DNA from: Allobosea sp.
Lineage (GTDB): Bacteria; Pseudomonadota; Alphaproteobacteria; Rhizobiales; Beijerinckiaceae
Reading direction: 5' to 3'
Length of the DNA stretch: 64,000 bases
Assembly (NCBI RefSeq): GCF_017308015.1
Contig: NZ_JAFKFW010000010.1
Span: 1-64,000, forward strand
Positions 29,536 through 38,669 of the stretch are shown piece after piece. Every line of letters begins with the position of its first letter. The first letter of the stretch is position 1. A program made the translations under genes and the position numbers. The notes under the pieces are model-generated. The model saw nothing but the letters and a program-made list of their open reading frames with translations. It searched no databases and was not told the DNA's origin.

Positions 29536-31500
29536 TCAGACCGTGACCTGCGTGCCGACCTCGACGACGCGGCCGGTCGGAATCTGGAAGAAGTCCGTGG
29601 CGTCGGTCGCGCTCTTGGTCAGGCCGATGAAGAGGTTGTCCTGCCAGATCGGCATGCCCGATTGCGGCGAAGGCTTGATCGAGCGGCGGGACAGGAAGAA
29701 CGAGGTCGACATGATGTCGAACTTGAAGCCCTGCTTGCGCAGCGTGGCCAGGCCCTTCGGCACGTTCGGGCTCTCCATGTAGCCGTACACCATCTCGACC
29801 CGCCAGAAATCGTCGGTGATGCGGGCAAGGCGCACGCGCTCCTCCTCCGCGACGCGCGGTGTATCGGCCGAGCGCACGGTCAGCACGACGTTGCGCTCGT
29901 GCAGCACCTTGTTGTGCTTGAGGTTATGCAGAAGCGAGGCCGGCGCGGTTTCGGGGTCGCTGGTCAGGAAGACCGCCATGCCCTTCACGCGGGCCGGCGG
30001 GCTCTTCGAGAGCATGGTGACGAGTTCGAGCAGCGGCACGTCGGTCTTGCGGGTCTTGTCGAAGAGGATCTTGGTGCCGCGCATCCAGGTCCACATCACC
30101 AGGGTCAGACCCATGGCGAGGAGCACCGGCACATAGCCGCCATGGAACAGCTTCAGCATGTTGGCGGAGAAGAAGGAGACGTCGACCAGGAAGAAGGGAA
30201 GGATGAGTGCGGCAGTTGCCGGCAGGCTCCAGCCCCAGTGACGGCGGATGACGATGGCGGCGAGTGTGGACGAGACCACCATCGTGCCGAAGACCGAGAT
30301 GCCATAGGCATGCGACAGGCTGGACGACGTCCGGAACGACCAGACCAGGATCAGCACGACGACGAGCAGCAGCAGGTTGACGCGCGGCACGTAGATCTGG
30401 CCGGAGGTCTGCTCGGACGTGTGGCGGATCTCCATGCGCGGCAGGAGGCCGAGCTGGATCGCCTGCCGGGTCAGCGAGAAGGCGCCCGTGATCACTGACT
30501 GGCTGGCGATGATGGTCGCGACCGTCGCCATGATCACGAAGGGCAAAAGCAGCCCCTGCGGCGCGAGCCGGTAGAACGGATTGTCGATGGCGCTGGGGTC
30601 GGAGAGGATCAGCGCGCCCTGGCCGAGATAGTTGAGCCACAGCGCCGGGAAGACGACATAGAGCCAGGCGCCGCGGATCGGGCCGCGGCCGAAATGGCCC
30701 ATATCGGCGTAGAGCGCCTCGGCACCCGTCACCGCCAGACAGACCGAGCCGAGCACGGCCAGCGCGACGCCGGCGTGATCGCGGAAGAAGAGCAGCGCGT
30801 AGTACGGATTGATCGAGCGGAAGACACTGAGATCGTCGGCGATATGGTAGATGCCGAGCCCGGCCAGCGTCAGGAACCAGACCAGCATGACCGGGCCGAA
30901 GAAGGTCGCGACGCGATGCGTGCCGTGGCTCTGCATCACGAAAAGACCGATCAGGATCACCGAGGCGATCCAGAGGATGTATTCGTCGAGCGCCGGCGTG
31001 ATCAGCTTCACGCCCTCGATGGCGGAGAGCACCGAGATTGCCGGGGTGATGACGGTGTCGCCGTAGAAGAGGCCGGCGCCGATCATGCCGAGCAGCAGGG
31101 CGACATGGCTGCGGGCGCGGCCGAGGCTGCGCTGCGCCAGCGCGACGAGGGTGAGGATGCCGCCTTCGCCGTTGTTGTCGGCGCGCATCAGCAGCACGAC
31201 ATATTTCAAGGTCACCACGATGACGAGTGACCAGAGGATCAGCGAGAGCACGCCGATGACGACCGTGGGAGCGATGACCGCGCCCTGTTCGCCGCCGGTC
31301 GCGGCCAGCAGGGTCTCGCGCAGCGCATAGAGCGGGCTGGTGCCGATATCGCCGTAGACGACGCCGAGCGCGCCCAGCGCCAGCGCAGCGAAGCCCTGCT
31401 TGCCATGCCCGGGGCCATCGTTCTGGCCGTGCCCGGCATCGAGGCCGAAGCGTGAATCCTCCGGCCGGACGGTCGCAGGATTCGGGTTCTCATGCCCCAT
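29536..31500 (-). CDS. kup: Low-affinity potassium transport protein Kup
   Basis: A 654-residue inner-membrane potassium/proton symporter. A Gly-rich soluble N-terminus is followed by about twelve hydrophobic segments. Family motifs are visible: [52 protein letters not shown], and the cytosolic C-terminal domain starts after about residue 460. I prefer the ATG at 31500, with GGAGA before it; a GTG lies at 31515. It is monocistronic and converges with the DMT gene. Confidence 0.95.
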   Translation of the reverse strand: MGHENPNPATVRPEDSRFGLDAGHGQNDGPGHGKQGFAALALGALGVVYGDIGTSPLYALRETLLAATGGEQGAVIAPTVVIGVLSLILWSLVIVVTLKYVVLLMRADNNGEGGILTLVALAQRSLGRARSHVALLLGMIGAGLFYGDTVITPAISVLSAIEGVKLITPALDEYILWIASVILIGLFVMQSHGTHRVATFFGPVMLVWFLTLAGLGIYHIADDLSVFRSINPYYALLFFRDHAGVALAVLGSVCLAVTGAEALYADMGHFGRGPIRGAWLYVVFPALWLNYLGQGALILSDPSAIDNPFYRLAPQGLLLPFVIMATVATIIASQSVITGAFSLTRQAIQLGLLPRMEIRHTSEQTSGQIYVPRVNLLLLVVVLILVWSFRTSSSLSHAYGISVFGTMVVSSTLAAIVIRRHWGWSLPATAALILPFFLVDVSFFSANMLKLFHGGYVPVLLAMGLTLVMWTWMRGTKILFDKTRKTDVPLLELVTMLSKSPPARVKGMAVFLTSDPETAPASLLHNLKHNKVLHERNVVLTVRSADTPRVAEEERVRLARITDDFWRVEMVYGYMESPNVPKGLATLRKQGFKFDIMSTSFFLSRRSIKPSPQSGMPIWQDNLFIGLTKSATDATDFFQIPTGRVVEVGTQVTV

Positions 31501-31578
31501 CAGGGATCTCCGCACATGCTGCGGTGCAGCGAAAGGCCGGGGCCTCTAGCACGTTGCGGGCGGCGCGCAAAGGCGTGA

Positions 31579-32853
31579 TCAGCCGGTGACGCCGAGGCCG
31601 GCGCCGAAGCGCCGCTCGACATAGCTGGCGACCATGGTCTTGAACTCGGCTGCGATGCCGGCGCCGCGCAGGGTGGCGACCTTCTTGCCGTCGACGAAGA
31701 CCGGAGCCGTCGGCGCCTCGCCGGTGCCGGGCAGCGAGATGCCGATATCGGCATGCTTGGACTCGCCCGGGCCGTTGACGATGCAGCCCATCACCGCGAC
31801 GTTGAGGTTCTCGACGCCCGGATAGCGCGTCTTCCATTCCGGCATGGAACTCGAAATCCAGTTCTGGATATCCTGGGCCAGTTCCTGGAAAACGGTCGAG
31901 GTGGTGCGCCCGCAGCCGGGGCAGGCGGCCACCAGCGGCACGAAGGCACGGAACCCCATGGTCTGGAGCAATTCCTGCGCCGTCCTGACCTCGAGCGTGC
32001 GGTCGCCGCCCGGCTCGGGCGTCAGTGAATAACGGATGGTGTCGCCGATGCCTTCCTGCAGGAGGATGCCAAGCGCGGCCGAGGAGGCGACGATGCCCTT
32101 CGAGCCCATGCCGGCCTCGGTCAGACCGAGATGGATGGCGTAGTTCGCCCGGCTCGCCAGCATGCGGTAGACCGTGATCAGGTCCTGCACGCCGGAGACC
32201 TTGGCGGAAAGGATGATGTATTCGCGGGCGAGGCCGAGCTCCTCGGCGCGCTCGGCCGAGAGCAGGGCCGATTGCACCATCGCTTCGCGCATGATGGCGC
32301 GGGCATCGAGCGGGCGGACGGCACGCGCGTTCTCGTCCATCAGCGCCGTCAACAGTTCCTGGTCGAGCGAGCCCCAGTTGGCGCCGATGCGTACCGGCTT
32401 CCTGTATTTGGCAGCGAGCTCGATGATCTGCCCGAACTGCTTGTCCTTCTTGTCCTTGAAGCCGACATTGCCGGGATTGATCCGGTATTTCGCCAGTGCC
32501 TCGGCGCAGGCCGGATGATCGGCGAGCAGCTTGTGGCCGATATAATGGAAGTCGCCGACCAGCGGCACGTCGACGCCGATGCGGTCGAGCCTTTCCCTGA
32601 TCTTGGGGACCGCTGCCGCCGCCTCGTCGCGGTCGACGGTGATGCGGACGAGTTCCGAGCCCTGGCGGGCGAGCGCCGCGACCTGCGCTACGGTCGCCGC
32701 GATATCCGCGGTGTCGGTGTTGGTCATCGACTGCACGACGATCGGCGCGCCGCCGCCGACGGTGACATGGCCGACCTTGACGGGGACGGTGAGCTGACGG
32801 GCGAGCGGCCCGGCGCGTTCCGGCGTCAGATAGGAAAAGGCGCGCTCGTTCAT
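31579..32853 (-). CDS. ispG: 4-hydroxy-3-methylbut-2-en-1-yl diphosphate synthase (flavodoxin)
   Basis: A 424-residue iron-sulfur enzyme of the MEP isoprenoid pathway that converts methylerythritol cyclodiphosphate to HMBPP. The N-terminal TIM barrel starts [20 protein letters not shown]. The C-terminal reductase domain carries the 4Fe-4S ligands in ACPGCGRT and [14 protein letters not shown] start it at ATG 32853 (MNERAFSYL). It follows the zur-like gene by 13 bases and is probably transcribed with it. Confidence 0.96.
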   Translation of the reverse strand: MNERAFSYLTPERAGPLARQLTVPVKVGHVTVGGGAPIVVQSMTNTDTADIAATVAQVAALARQGSELVRITVDRDEAAAAVPKIRERLDRIGVDVPLVGDFHYIGHKLLADHPACAEALAKYRINPGNVGFKDKKDKQFGQIIELAAKYRKPVRIGANWGSLDQELLTALMDENARAVRPLDARAIMREAMVQSALLSAERAEELGLAREYIILSAKVSGVQDLITVYRMLASRANYAIHLGLTEAGMGSKGIVASSAALGILLQEGIGDTIRYSLTPEPGGDRTLEVRTAQELLQTMGFRAFVPLVAACPGCGRTTSTVFQELAQDIQNWISSSMPEWKTRYPGVENLNVAVMGCIVNGPGESKHADIGISLPGTGEAPTAPVFVDGKKVATLRGAGIAAEFKTMVASYVERRFGAGLGVTG

Positions 32854-32866
32854 GCGGGCTGCTCTA

Positions 32867-33415
32867 TCACGAACCGGCATTCCGGCAATGCTCGCACCGT
32901 CCGACGATCTCGACCATCTGGTGCGAGGGTGAGAATTGCCGGTTTTCGGCGATGGCCGCCACCGCTTTCTTCATCGCGGGCGAGGAATCCTCGTCGACCC
33001 CGCCACAGGATTCGCAGATCAGGAAGGCGACGACCTCGTTCGCGCCATGTCCGTGCAGGCAGGCGACATAGGCGTTCTTCGACGAGAGCCGGTGCACGAA
33101 ACCCTGATCCACCAGGAAATCAAGCGCGCGGTAGATCGAGATCGGAGCCAGGCGCCGCCCGCCGGCCGGCGAGATGCGGTCGGCGAGATCATAGGCGCCG
33201 ATCGGCCGGTGGTCGGCATGGAGCGCCTCCAGCGCCTGCCGCCGGATCGGCGTCAGGCGCAGGCCCCGTTCGCGGCAGATCCGTTCGGCCCGGGCGAGGG
33301 CTTCCGCCGCGTGGCGGCGGTGATCCTCGGCATGGCGGCAAGGGCCTTCGCCATGGGCGTGCGACACATGGTCATGGTCGCCGTGATGATGCGCGTTCGG
33401 CTGCATTTTCGTCAT
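32867..33415 (-). CDS. zur: Fur-family metalloregulator, probably zinc-responsive (Zur-like)
   Basis: About 182 residues. The winged helix includes [28 protein letters not shown] in two parts and [18 protein letters not shown]. The dimer domain has the structural zinc pairs CESCG and CEHCR. ACLHGHG and the missing Fur-specific HHDH pattern favour Zur. An unusual histidine-rich N-terminus ([16 protein letters not shown], about residues 8-24) could bind zinc. The start is uncertain among ATG 33415, ATG 33406 and TTG 33442. No zinc transporter gene is adjacent; ispG lies downstream and bdhA diverges. Confidence 0.8.
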   Translation of the reverse strand: MTKMQPNAHHHGDHDHVSHAHGEGPCRHAEDHRRHAAEALARAERICRERGLRLTPIRRQALEALHADHRPIGAYDLADRISPAGGRRLAPISIYRALDFLVDQGFVHRLSSKNAYVACLHGHGANEVVAFLICESCGGVDEDSSPAMKKAVAAIAENRQFSPSHQMVEIVGRCEHCRNAGS

Positions 33416-33526
33416 GTTGCGTTGCAAAGACTCATCGGGCAACCTGCGACGATATCCTGTCGGCGTATGCCTGTTCGACCCCGAACCTAAGCATTTTCTC
33501 CCCGATTGTCAGGAGCCTTGACGCTC

Positions 33527-34312
33527 ATGTTCCTCAAAGACCGTACCGCTGCGATCACCGGCTCGACCTCCGGTATCGGACTGGCCTATGCCCGCGCGCT
33601 GGCGGCCGAGGGCGCCAACCTCGTCATCAACGGCATCATGGCCCCGGCCGATGCCGAGAAGCTGCGCACCGATCTGGAGCAGGAATTCGGCATCAAAGTG
33701 GTGTTTTCGGGGGCGGACATGACCAAGCCGGCCGAGATCGCCGGTTTCATCGCCGAGGGCGAGAAGGTCTTCGGCGCCATCGATATCCTGATCAACAACG
33801 CCGGCATCCAGTTCGTCTCGCCGATCGACGAGTTTCCGATCGAAAAATGGGACCAGATCATCGCGATCAACCTGTCCTCGGCCTTCCATACGATCCGCGC
33901 CGCCCTGCCGAAGATGAAGGAGAAGGGCTGGGGCCGCATCATCAACACGGCCTCGGCGCATGCGCTGGTCGCCTCGCCCTTCAAGTCGGCCTATGTCGCG
34001 GCCAAGCACGGCATCGCCGGCCTGACCAAGACGGTGGCGCTGGAAGTCGCGACCCAGGGCATCACCGTCAACGCCATCGCCCCCGGCTATGTCTGGACGC
34101 CGCTGGTCGAGAAGCAGATTCCGGACACGATGAAGGTGCGCGGGCTCACCAAGGAGCAGGTCATCAACGACGTGATGCTCGCCGGGCAGCCGACCAAGGA
34201 ATTCGTCACGGTCGAGCAGGTGGCGGCGCTGGCGGTGTTCCTGTGTACGGATTCGGCCAAGTCGATCACCGGGACGACGTTGCCGATCGATGGCGGCTGG
34301 ACCGCTGCGTGA
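33527..34312 (+). CDS. bdhA: D-3-hydroxybutyrate dehydrogenase (SDR)
   Basis: A 261-residue SDR that oxidises 3-hydroxybutyrate to acetoacetate with NAD, a step in polyhydroxybutyrate use. It has TGSTSGIGLAYARAL, NNAGIQFVSPIDEFP, the catalytic serine in TASAHALVASPFKSAYVAAK (also showing YxxxK) and PGYVWTPLVEKQI, all typical of 3-hydroxybutyrate dehydrogenase. I start it at ATG 33527 with AGGAG 33511-33515 before it. Its TGA overlaps the GTG of the patatin gene. Confidence 0.9.
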   Translation: MFLKDRTAAITGSTSGIGLAYARALAAEGANLVINGIMAPADAEKLRTDLEQEFGIKVVFSGADMTKPAEIAGFIAEGEKVFGAIDILINNAGIQFVSPIDEFPIEKWDQIIAINLSSAFHTIRAALPKMKEKGWGRIINTASAHALVASPFKSAYVAAKHGIAGLTKTVALEVATQGITVNAIAPGYVWTPLVEKQIPDTMKVRGLTKEQVINDVMLAGQPTKEFVTVEQVAALAVFLCTDSAKSITGTTLPIDGGWTAA

Positions 34313-35382
34313 GCGGTCGCCCCTCCCGCAAGGCCGAGCCTGTCAAGAGGCTCGCCGGCCCGAAGGCGGAGAAGACGGTCTCGCTGGCGCTGCAGGGCGG
34401 AGGCGCGCATGGCGCCTTCACCTGGGGCGTGCTCGACGCCGTCCTGGAAGACGGGCGCCTTGGTATCGAGGCGCTGACCGGCACCAGCGCGGGGGCGATG
34501 AATGCCGTCGTGCTGGCCGAAGGCTGGATCGATGGCGGCATCGACGGCGCGCGCGCCAAGCTCGAGGCGTTCTGGCGGGCGATCAGCGTCGACGGCAAAT
34601 ATGGTGGCTCGGAGCGTTCCCTGCTCGACACCATGCTGGGCGCCTGGGGCAACACCAACGGCACGCCGCCGGGCATGCTCTTCTTCGAGATGTTCTCGAA
34701 GGTGGCGAGCCCCTATGACGTCAACCCGCTGAACATCAACCCGCTGCGCGGCGTCGTCGCCGATCTCATCGATTTCGAGAAGGTCAGGGCCTGCGACGCG
34801 GTGAAGCTGTTCATCGCGGCGACGAATGTCCGCACCGGCAAGATCACGGTGTTCGACGGCAAGGACCTGACCCCGGACCATGTGATGGCCTCGGCCTGCC
34901 TGCCGATGGTGTTCCAGGCTGTCGAGATCGGTGGAGAAGCCTATTGGGATGGCGGTTACATGGGGAACCCGGCCCTGTTCCCGCTGTTCTACCAGGCGCA
35001 TTGCGACGATATCCTGCTCGTCCAGATCAACCCGATCCAGCGGCGTGAGCTGCCGACCAAGGCGCGCGAGATCCAGGACCGGCTGAACGAGATCACCTTC
35101 AACGCCTCGCTTCTGCGCGAACTCAGGGCGATCGACTTCGTCAACCGGCTGATCGATGCCGGCAAGCTGCCTCGCGAGGAATACAAGCGCGTCCTGATGC
35201 ACCGCATCGACGGTGGGCCGCCTTTGGCCGAGCTGACGTCCTCGTCGCGGATGAACGCGGAATGGTCCTTCCTGCTCAAGCTGCGCGACATGGGCCGCAC
35301 CGCCGGCAAACGCTGGCTGAAGCGCAATTACGAGGCGATCGGCAAGGCCGGTACGCTTGATCTTCGCGAAGCGATCGGCTGA
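34309..35382 (+). CDS. Patatin-like phospholipase family protein
   Basis: A 357-residue serine acyl hydrolase. The oxyanion loop is LQGGGAHGAFTWGVLD (about residues 28-43), the nucleophile elbow GTSAGAMNAV (about 58-67) and the dyad aspartate is in WDGGYMGNPALFPL. It starts at GTG 34309, which overlaps the bdhA stop, so translation is coupled. Family members cleave lipids or, in some bacteria, polyesters. Coupling to bdhA suggests a role in storage-polymer or acyl-ester turnover, which is an inference. No signal peptide is seen. Confidence 0.88.
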   Translation: MSGRPSRKAEPVKRLAGPKAEKTVSLALQGGGAHGAFTWGVLDAVLEDGRLGIEALTGTSAGAMNAVVLAEGWIDGGIDGARAKLEAFWRAISVDGKYGGSERSLLDTMLGAWGNTNGTPPGMLFFEMFSKVASPYDVNPLNINPLRGVVADLIDFEKVRACDAVKLFIAATNVRTGKITVFDGKDLTPDHVMASACLPMVFQAVEIGGEAYWDGGYMGNPALFPLFYQAHCDDILLVQINPIQRRELPTKAREIQDRLNEITFNASLLRELRAIDFVNRLIDAGKLPREEYKRVLMHRIDGGPPLAELTSSSRMNAEWSFLLKLRDMGRTAGKRWLKRNYEAIGKAGTLDLREAIG

Positions 35383-35506
35383 GCGGGGCGCCGCCGGTAT
35401 CCTTCACGTTACGGCGTCGCAGTTGTTCCGGCAGTGCCTCTTGCTGGGGCCGAGACGTAGTGCCATTCAGCAGGCTCGCAGATTTTCCAAGAAGACGGGG
35501 GATTTC

Positions 35507-35923
35507 ATGAGCAAGCTGATCGTCACCGCCGGGCCGTTCAAGTTCGACGCGAGGTTCGAGCTCGAAGCTGCGCCGAAGACCTGCGCCGCCTTCAGGAAGC
35601 AGATGCCGTTCATCAGCAAGATGGTGCATGTGCGCTGGAGCGGCGAGGGCGTCTGGATGCCGCTCGGCGATCTCGATTTCGGCGTCGGCTACGAGAACAA
35701 CACCGCCTATCCGGCGCCGGGCCACATCATCCTGTATCCGGGCGGCGTCAGCGAGACCGAGATCCTGCTCGCTTATGGCGGCGTGCAGTTCGCCAGCAAG
35801 GCCGGCGTGCTCTCCGGCAACCACTTCATTACCCTGACCTCGGGGCTGGAGAACCTCTACACGCTCGGGCGCAAGACGCTCTACGAAGGCGTGCAGGACG
35901 TCCGCTTCGACCTCATCGACTGA
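35507..35923 (+). CDS. DUF3830 family protein (cyclophilin-like fold)
   Basis: A 138-residue soluble protein. The layout (MSKLIVTAGPFKFDARFELE, then APKTCAAFRKQMPF, WSGEGVWMPLG, and late YGGVQFASKAGVLSGNHF) matches the DUF3830 family as I remember it, which is thought to have a cyclophilin-like barrel. The biochemical role is unknown; relatives often sit with transporter or amidase genes. It starts at ATG 35507. It is 124 bases after the patatin gene and may be a separate unit. Confidence 0.7.
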   Translation: MSKLIVTAGPFKFDARFELEAAPKTCAAFRKQMPFISKMVHVRWSGEGVWMPLGDLDFGVGYENNTAYPAPGHIILYPGGVSETEILLAYGGVQFASKAGVLSGNHFITLTSGLENLYTLGRKTLYEGVQDVRFDLID

Positions 35924-36024
35924 GCGCGCTCGGCGATCGGATACGGAACAAGGGCAGGGCGCGGTGCGTCCCGCCCTTTTTCATGTCATGGCTGGCGGAG
36001 TTTCGACCGTTCCGGGGAAGGGCT

Positions 36025-36345
36025 TCAGGCCTTCGGCTTCTCCAGCAGGATCTGGCCCTGCTTCTCGACACCAATCTTGAGCTTCTCTGCGAAGATCGCG
36101 AGCATCCAGGGCAGCGTTACCTCGACGCGGATCAGCCTGTCCTCGACCTCGACGCGGCCATGGACCGTGTGGCCGAGCGCGCCGACGCCGAAATGCAGTG
36201 CGTCGCCCTCCCAGCGCTCCTCGACCAACTGCATCCGCACCATGCCGAGCCGGTCGCGGATCTTGTCGACGCCGCCACGCAGCCGCGCCAACGCGGTGTC
36301 CCGGCCGAGATCATGCGAGATGGTAATGGAAACGGGTTTGCCCAT
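36025..36345 (-). CDS. Polyhydroxyalkanoic acid system family protein
   Basis: A 106-residue protein with the PHA granule-region family layout: SITISHDLGRDTALARLRGG at the N-terminus, an amphipathic helix, WEGDALHFGVGALGHTVHG, then LIRVEVTLPWMLAIFAEKLK and a GQILLEKPK tail. The family is found near polyhydroxyalkanoate genes but its exact function is unknown. bdhA and a patatin gene within 2 kb agree with a link to polymer metabolism. Confidence 0.82.
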   Translation of the reverse strand: MGKPVSITISHDLGRDTALARLRGGVDKIRDRLGMVRMQLVEERWEGDALHFGVGALGHTVHGRVEVEDRLIRVEVTLPWMLAIFAEKLKIGVEKQGQILLEKPKA

Positions 36346-36485
36346 GACAGCTCATCGGAAGGGGAGGGAGCACTCTACATGGCAGTGGCGGCGGCATTTT
36401 TCCAGCGTTGCCGGGCAGGGCGACCTCGCGGGAGATATCTGCTAACCGAGACGGTGCGCGACCAAATTCCAGAAGGGCTGTCACG

Positions 36486-36863
36486 TTGCTGGAGCGAGCG
36501 AAGCGCTGGGCGCGCCTGCTGAAGCGCGATGTGATGGCGCTGTGGATCGCCGCCCGCGACAGCCGGACACCCTGGCATGCGAAACTGGTCGCCGGTCTGG
36601 TCGCAGCCTATGCCCTCAGTCCGATCGACCTCATCCCGGATTTCATCCCGATTCTCGGCTATCTCGATGACCTGATCATCGTGCCGATCGGCATCCTCCT
36701 CGTGGTCAAGCTCATTCCTGAGCCGTTGATGGCCGAGTACAGGGCGATGGCGGCAGAACAGGCCAGACAGACGAGTTATGGCGGTATGATCGCGATCCTG
36801 GCGATCTGGATCGCAATTGCAGCCGCGCTGCTCTGGTCTGCATGGCCTGGAGGAACGCGCTGA
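36486..36863 (+). CDS. YkvA/DUF1232 family membrane protein
   Basis: A 125-residue protein. The DUF1232 core motif SPIDLIPDFIP follows a basic N-terminus (LERAKRWARLLKRD). Two or three hydrophobic segments follow, including LIIVPIGILLVVKLI and the C-terminal MIAILAIWIAIAAALLW. I start it at TTG 36486, preceded by GAAGGG, because the family usually begins MLERAKRW-like; the frame upstream to 36408 is poor. Function unknown. Confidence 0.78.
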   Translation: MLERAKRWARLLKRDVMALWIAARDSRTPWHAKLVAGLVAAYALSPIDLIPDFIPILGYLDDLIIVPIGILLVVKLIPEPLMAEYRAMAAEQARQTSYGGMIAILAIWIAIAAALLWSAWPGGTR

Positions 36864-36887
36864 GCCGTCAGCCCCGGACATGGAAAA

Positions 36888-36906
36888 GCCCGCCGAACAG
36901 GCGGGC
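36888..36906 (-). terminator. Terminator of the 69-residue winged-helix-like gene
   Basis: GCCCGCC (36888-36894), GAACA loop, GGCGGGC (36900-36906). Read on the minus strand the stem is followed by TTTT (complement of 36884-36887), so it ends transcription from the small gene at 36951-37160. It can also act as a stop for the plus-strand DUF1232 gene. Confidence 0.75.
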
Positions 36907-36950
36907 CTGATGATCCGTCGCTTTCGCCGGATGCCCGGCTTTCGTCCGCC

Positions 36951-37160
36951 TCAGTCGCGGTCGTTCAGGCGCTTCTGGCCGGTCTGGGTGACCCGCCAGA
37001 TGGTGCCGTCCGACTCGACGAGACCACGATCCTGCAGGGCATGCAGCATCGTTTCGTCGAAGATGAAGTGGCGGGTTTCCTCCTCGATGCTCTCCAGCGC
37101 GATCCACTCGGGATCGGAGAGAACGAACGGGTGAGCGATCTGGAGGTGCTGAACATGCAT
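36951..37160 (-). CDS. Small conserved-looking protein, possibly winged helix
   Basis: A 69-residue protein beginning MHVQHLQIAHPFVLSDPEW, with AAGGAG five bases before the ATG. The second half (LHALQDRGLVESDGTIWRV, then TQTGQKRL) looks like the recognition helix and wing of a small winged-helix domain. Codon use fits its neighbours and a good terminator follows. Function unknown. An in-frame start at 37211 would add 17 residues. Confidence 0.65.
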   Translation of the reverse strand: MHVQHLQIAHPFVLSDPEWIALESIEEETRHFIFDETMLHALQDRGLVESDGTIWRVTQTGQKRLNDRD

Positions 37161-37212
37161 GCGCGTCTCCTTCTCGTTGATGGCCCCTGTTCTTCGGTAG
37201 GTCGCATTCAAT

Positions 37213-37227
37213 CATGACGTCGTCATG
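37213..37227. promoter_or_regulatory. Perfect 7-bp-arm palindrome between divergent genes
   Basis: CATGACG-T-CGTCATG at 37213-37227 lies between the divergent small gene (start 37160) and the membrane protein gene (37335). The position fits an operator, but no regulator can be named. Confidence 0.4.
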
Positions 37228-37272
37228 GCCGAACAGGTGAAGAAATGTGACCCAGTTGTTTTGTCGCGGGCT

Positions 37273-37297
37273 GGAACCCGGCCGCGCCGGCTTCGTT
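37273..37297 (+). promoter_or_regulatory. EcfG-type (general stress response) promoter
   Basis: GGAAC (37273-37277), 16 bases, CGTT (37294-37297) matches the alphaproteobacterial EcfG consensus GGAAC-N16/17-CGTT. It lies 38 bases before the ATG of a stress-type membrane protein, a plausible leader length. Confidence 0.7.
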
Positions 37298-37334
37298 CTC
37301 TGGCCATGCCCCTTTCAGAAACGGAGAGACAGCC

Positions 37335-37997
37335 ATGGCGATCAGCAACAGCTTCCCGCCCGACGTTCCGAAGGCCGCCGAGGAGGCCGGCGAAACCGTG
37401 AGCGCAAGCGTGAGCAGCCTGCGCGACAAGGCGGCGGAGTTCGCGGGCAAGGCCAGCGAGACCGTCAAGGATGGTTACGGCCGGGCCAAGGAGGCCTGGG
37501 ATGAGGCGGAGCCCCTCGAAGCCGCCCGCAGCAGCGGACAGGCGGTGGTGCAGACCGTCGAGCGTCATCCGCTCGCGGCGCTGGGGCTCGGCGTGCTCGG
37601 CATCGGCTTGGTCGCCTGGGCAACGTTGCGCAGTCAGCCCTCATCCGGCTGGGAGCGCTACCAGCCCGACTACGGCCGCTGGCGCGGCTGGCTGCAGGAT
37701 TACGGTTCCGAGGCCGCGGATGCCGGAAACCGCGCTCTGAAGTCGGGAGCAGGCTGGCTGCGCTCGCATCGCGATGTGGCGGATGATTATGCCGACCGCG
37801 CCGGCGACTATGCGGCGATCGCCCGCGACTATGCCGACAGGGGCGGACGCATGCTGGCGAAGCGCGCCGAGCGGGAGCCGATGGCCGTCGTGGTCGGGCT
37901 GGGACTCGCGGCCTATTTGATCGGCTCGCTGCTGTCCTCGGCGTCGGCCAGCGAGCGCCCGGCCGCGCCGGCCCGCAAGCGCGCGACCCGGCGATGA
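37335..37997 (+). CDS. Stress-type membrane-anchored helical protein (DUF883/ElaB-like layout)
   Basis: A 220-residue protein. The N-terminal 60 residues are an amphipathic Ala/Lys/Glu-rich helix (SSLRDKAAEFAGKASETVKD). A hydrophobic helix follows (HPLAALGLGVLGIGLVAWATL in part), then a Tyr/Asp-rich repeat region (DDYADRAGDYAAIARDYADR) and a second hydrophobic helix near the C-terminus (EPMAVVVGLGLAAYLIGSLL), ending in a basic tail. The helix-plus-GLG membrane pattern, present twice, resembles DUF883/ElaB ribosome- or membrane-associated stress proteins. An EcfG-like promoter lies upstream. Function unknown. Confidence 0.7.
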   Translation: MAISNSFPPDVPKAAEEAGETVSASVSSLRDKAAEFAGKASETVKDGYGRAKEAWDEAEPLEAARSSGQAVVQTVERHPLAALGLGVLGIGLVAWATLRSQPSSGWERYQPDYGRWRGWLQDYGSEAADAGNRALKSGAGWLRSHRDVADDYADRAGDYAAIARDYADRGGRMLAKRAEREPMAVVVGLGLAAYLIGSLLSSASASERPAAPARKRATRR

Positions 37998-38043
37998 TGC
38001 GCTTTGCAGGTCAGGCCGCAGGCGTTTGACCGGTTACTCCATG

Positions 38044-38076
38044 AAAAAGCCCTGCGGCGCGGAGCGCTGCAGGGCT
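38044..38076 (-). terminator. Terminator of the 98-residue lipoprotein gene
   Basis: AGCCCTGC (38048-38055) pairs with GCAGGGCT (38069-38076). On the minus strand the stem is followed by TTTTT, so it ends the lipoprotein gene whose stop is at 38117. It may serve both convergent genes. Confidence 0.75.
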
Positions 38077-38116
38077 CGATCTTAGCAGGGGCCTTCCGAG
38101 ACGTGGCCCCGCAATC

Positions 38117-38413
38117 TTACCACCAGTAGCGGCGCGGGCCGTAGTAGCCGCCATAGTAGTGGCGGCTGGCGCCGGCAGCGATGGCGCCACCAACGACACC
38201 GGCGGCAACGCCGGCAGCGACGGCCGAGCCGGCTTCGTTCGAGGCGCGACGGTTCTCGACATAATTCGCCGAACGGCACTGCTGGTAAGCACGGGTGCCG
38301 GGGCGGAAGCCCTGGGACTCACAGGTCACTTCGGCGTCGGCCATCGACTCCTGCGCGGTCTGACAACCGGCGAGAAGAGCGGCCATGGCGCCAACGATCA
38401 GAATGCTACGCAT
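38117..38413 (-). CDS. Small glycine-rich lipoprotein, hypothetical
   Basis: A 98-residue predicted lipoprotein: signal MRSILIVGAMAALLAGC with lipobox LLAGC and acylated Cys17. A short Cys-containing region follows (two more Cys), then a glycine-zipper-like Ala/Gly stretch (VAAGVAAGVVGGAIAAGA) and a Tyr/Arg/Trp tail. AAAAGGG precedes the ATG. Small glycine-zipper lipoproteins of this kind are common in the order; function unknown. Confidence 0.75.
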   Translation of the reverse strand: MRSILIVGAMAALLAGCQTAQESMADAEVTCESQGFRPGTRAYQQCRSANYVENRRASNEAGSAVAAGVAAGVVGGAIAAGASRHYYGGYYGPRRYWW

Positions 38414-38669
38414 ATTTTATCCCTTTTCAGCCTCCCATTGGCCTGAACGGACTTAAGGGCAGCAGCGTCGGCAGGTCAAGAATGATGCAGGCTTTGCGTT
38501 AAAGTTCGCAGGGTCAAATTGCGACAATTTCGCGGTAAATGTGACGAACTCGCCAGGTTGCCAGATGCGGCCGGCGCGGCATGGCGGTTTAATGCGGGCT
38601 CGGGCTTGCATTTGTGCCGAAGCGGCGGAACATGCGGACAGACCCGATCAGCCCAGTCCGGACGTGACG

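Noticed and set aside
32131-35382. A 1083-codon plus-strand open frame running through ispG, zur and bdhA into the patatin
   Set aside because: Only the last 357 codons encode a real protein (patatin from GTG 34309). The rest is out of frame with, or antisense to, known genes.
35945-35970. Possible second EcfG promoter (GGAAC near 35946)
   Set aside because: The downstream element is CGTC rather than CGTT, and it would not lead to a plus-strand gene nearby.
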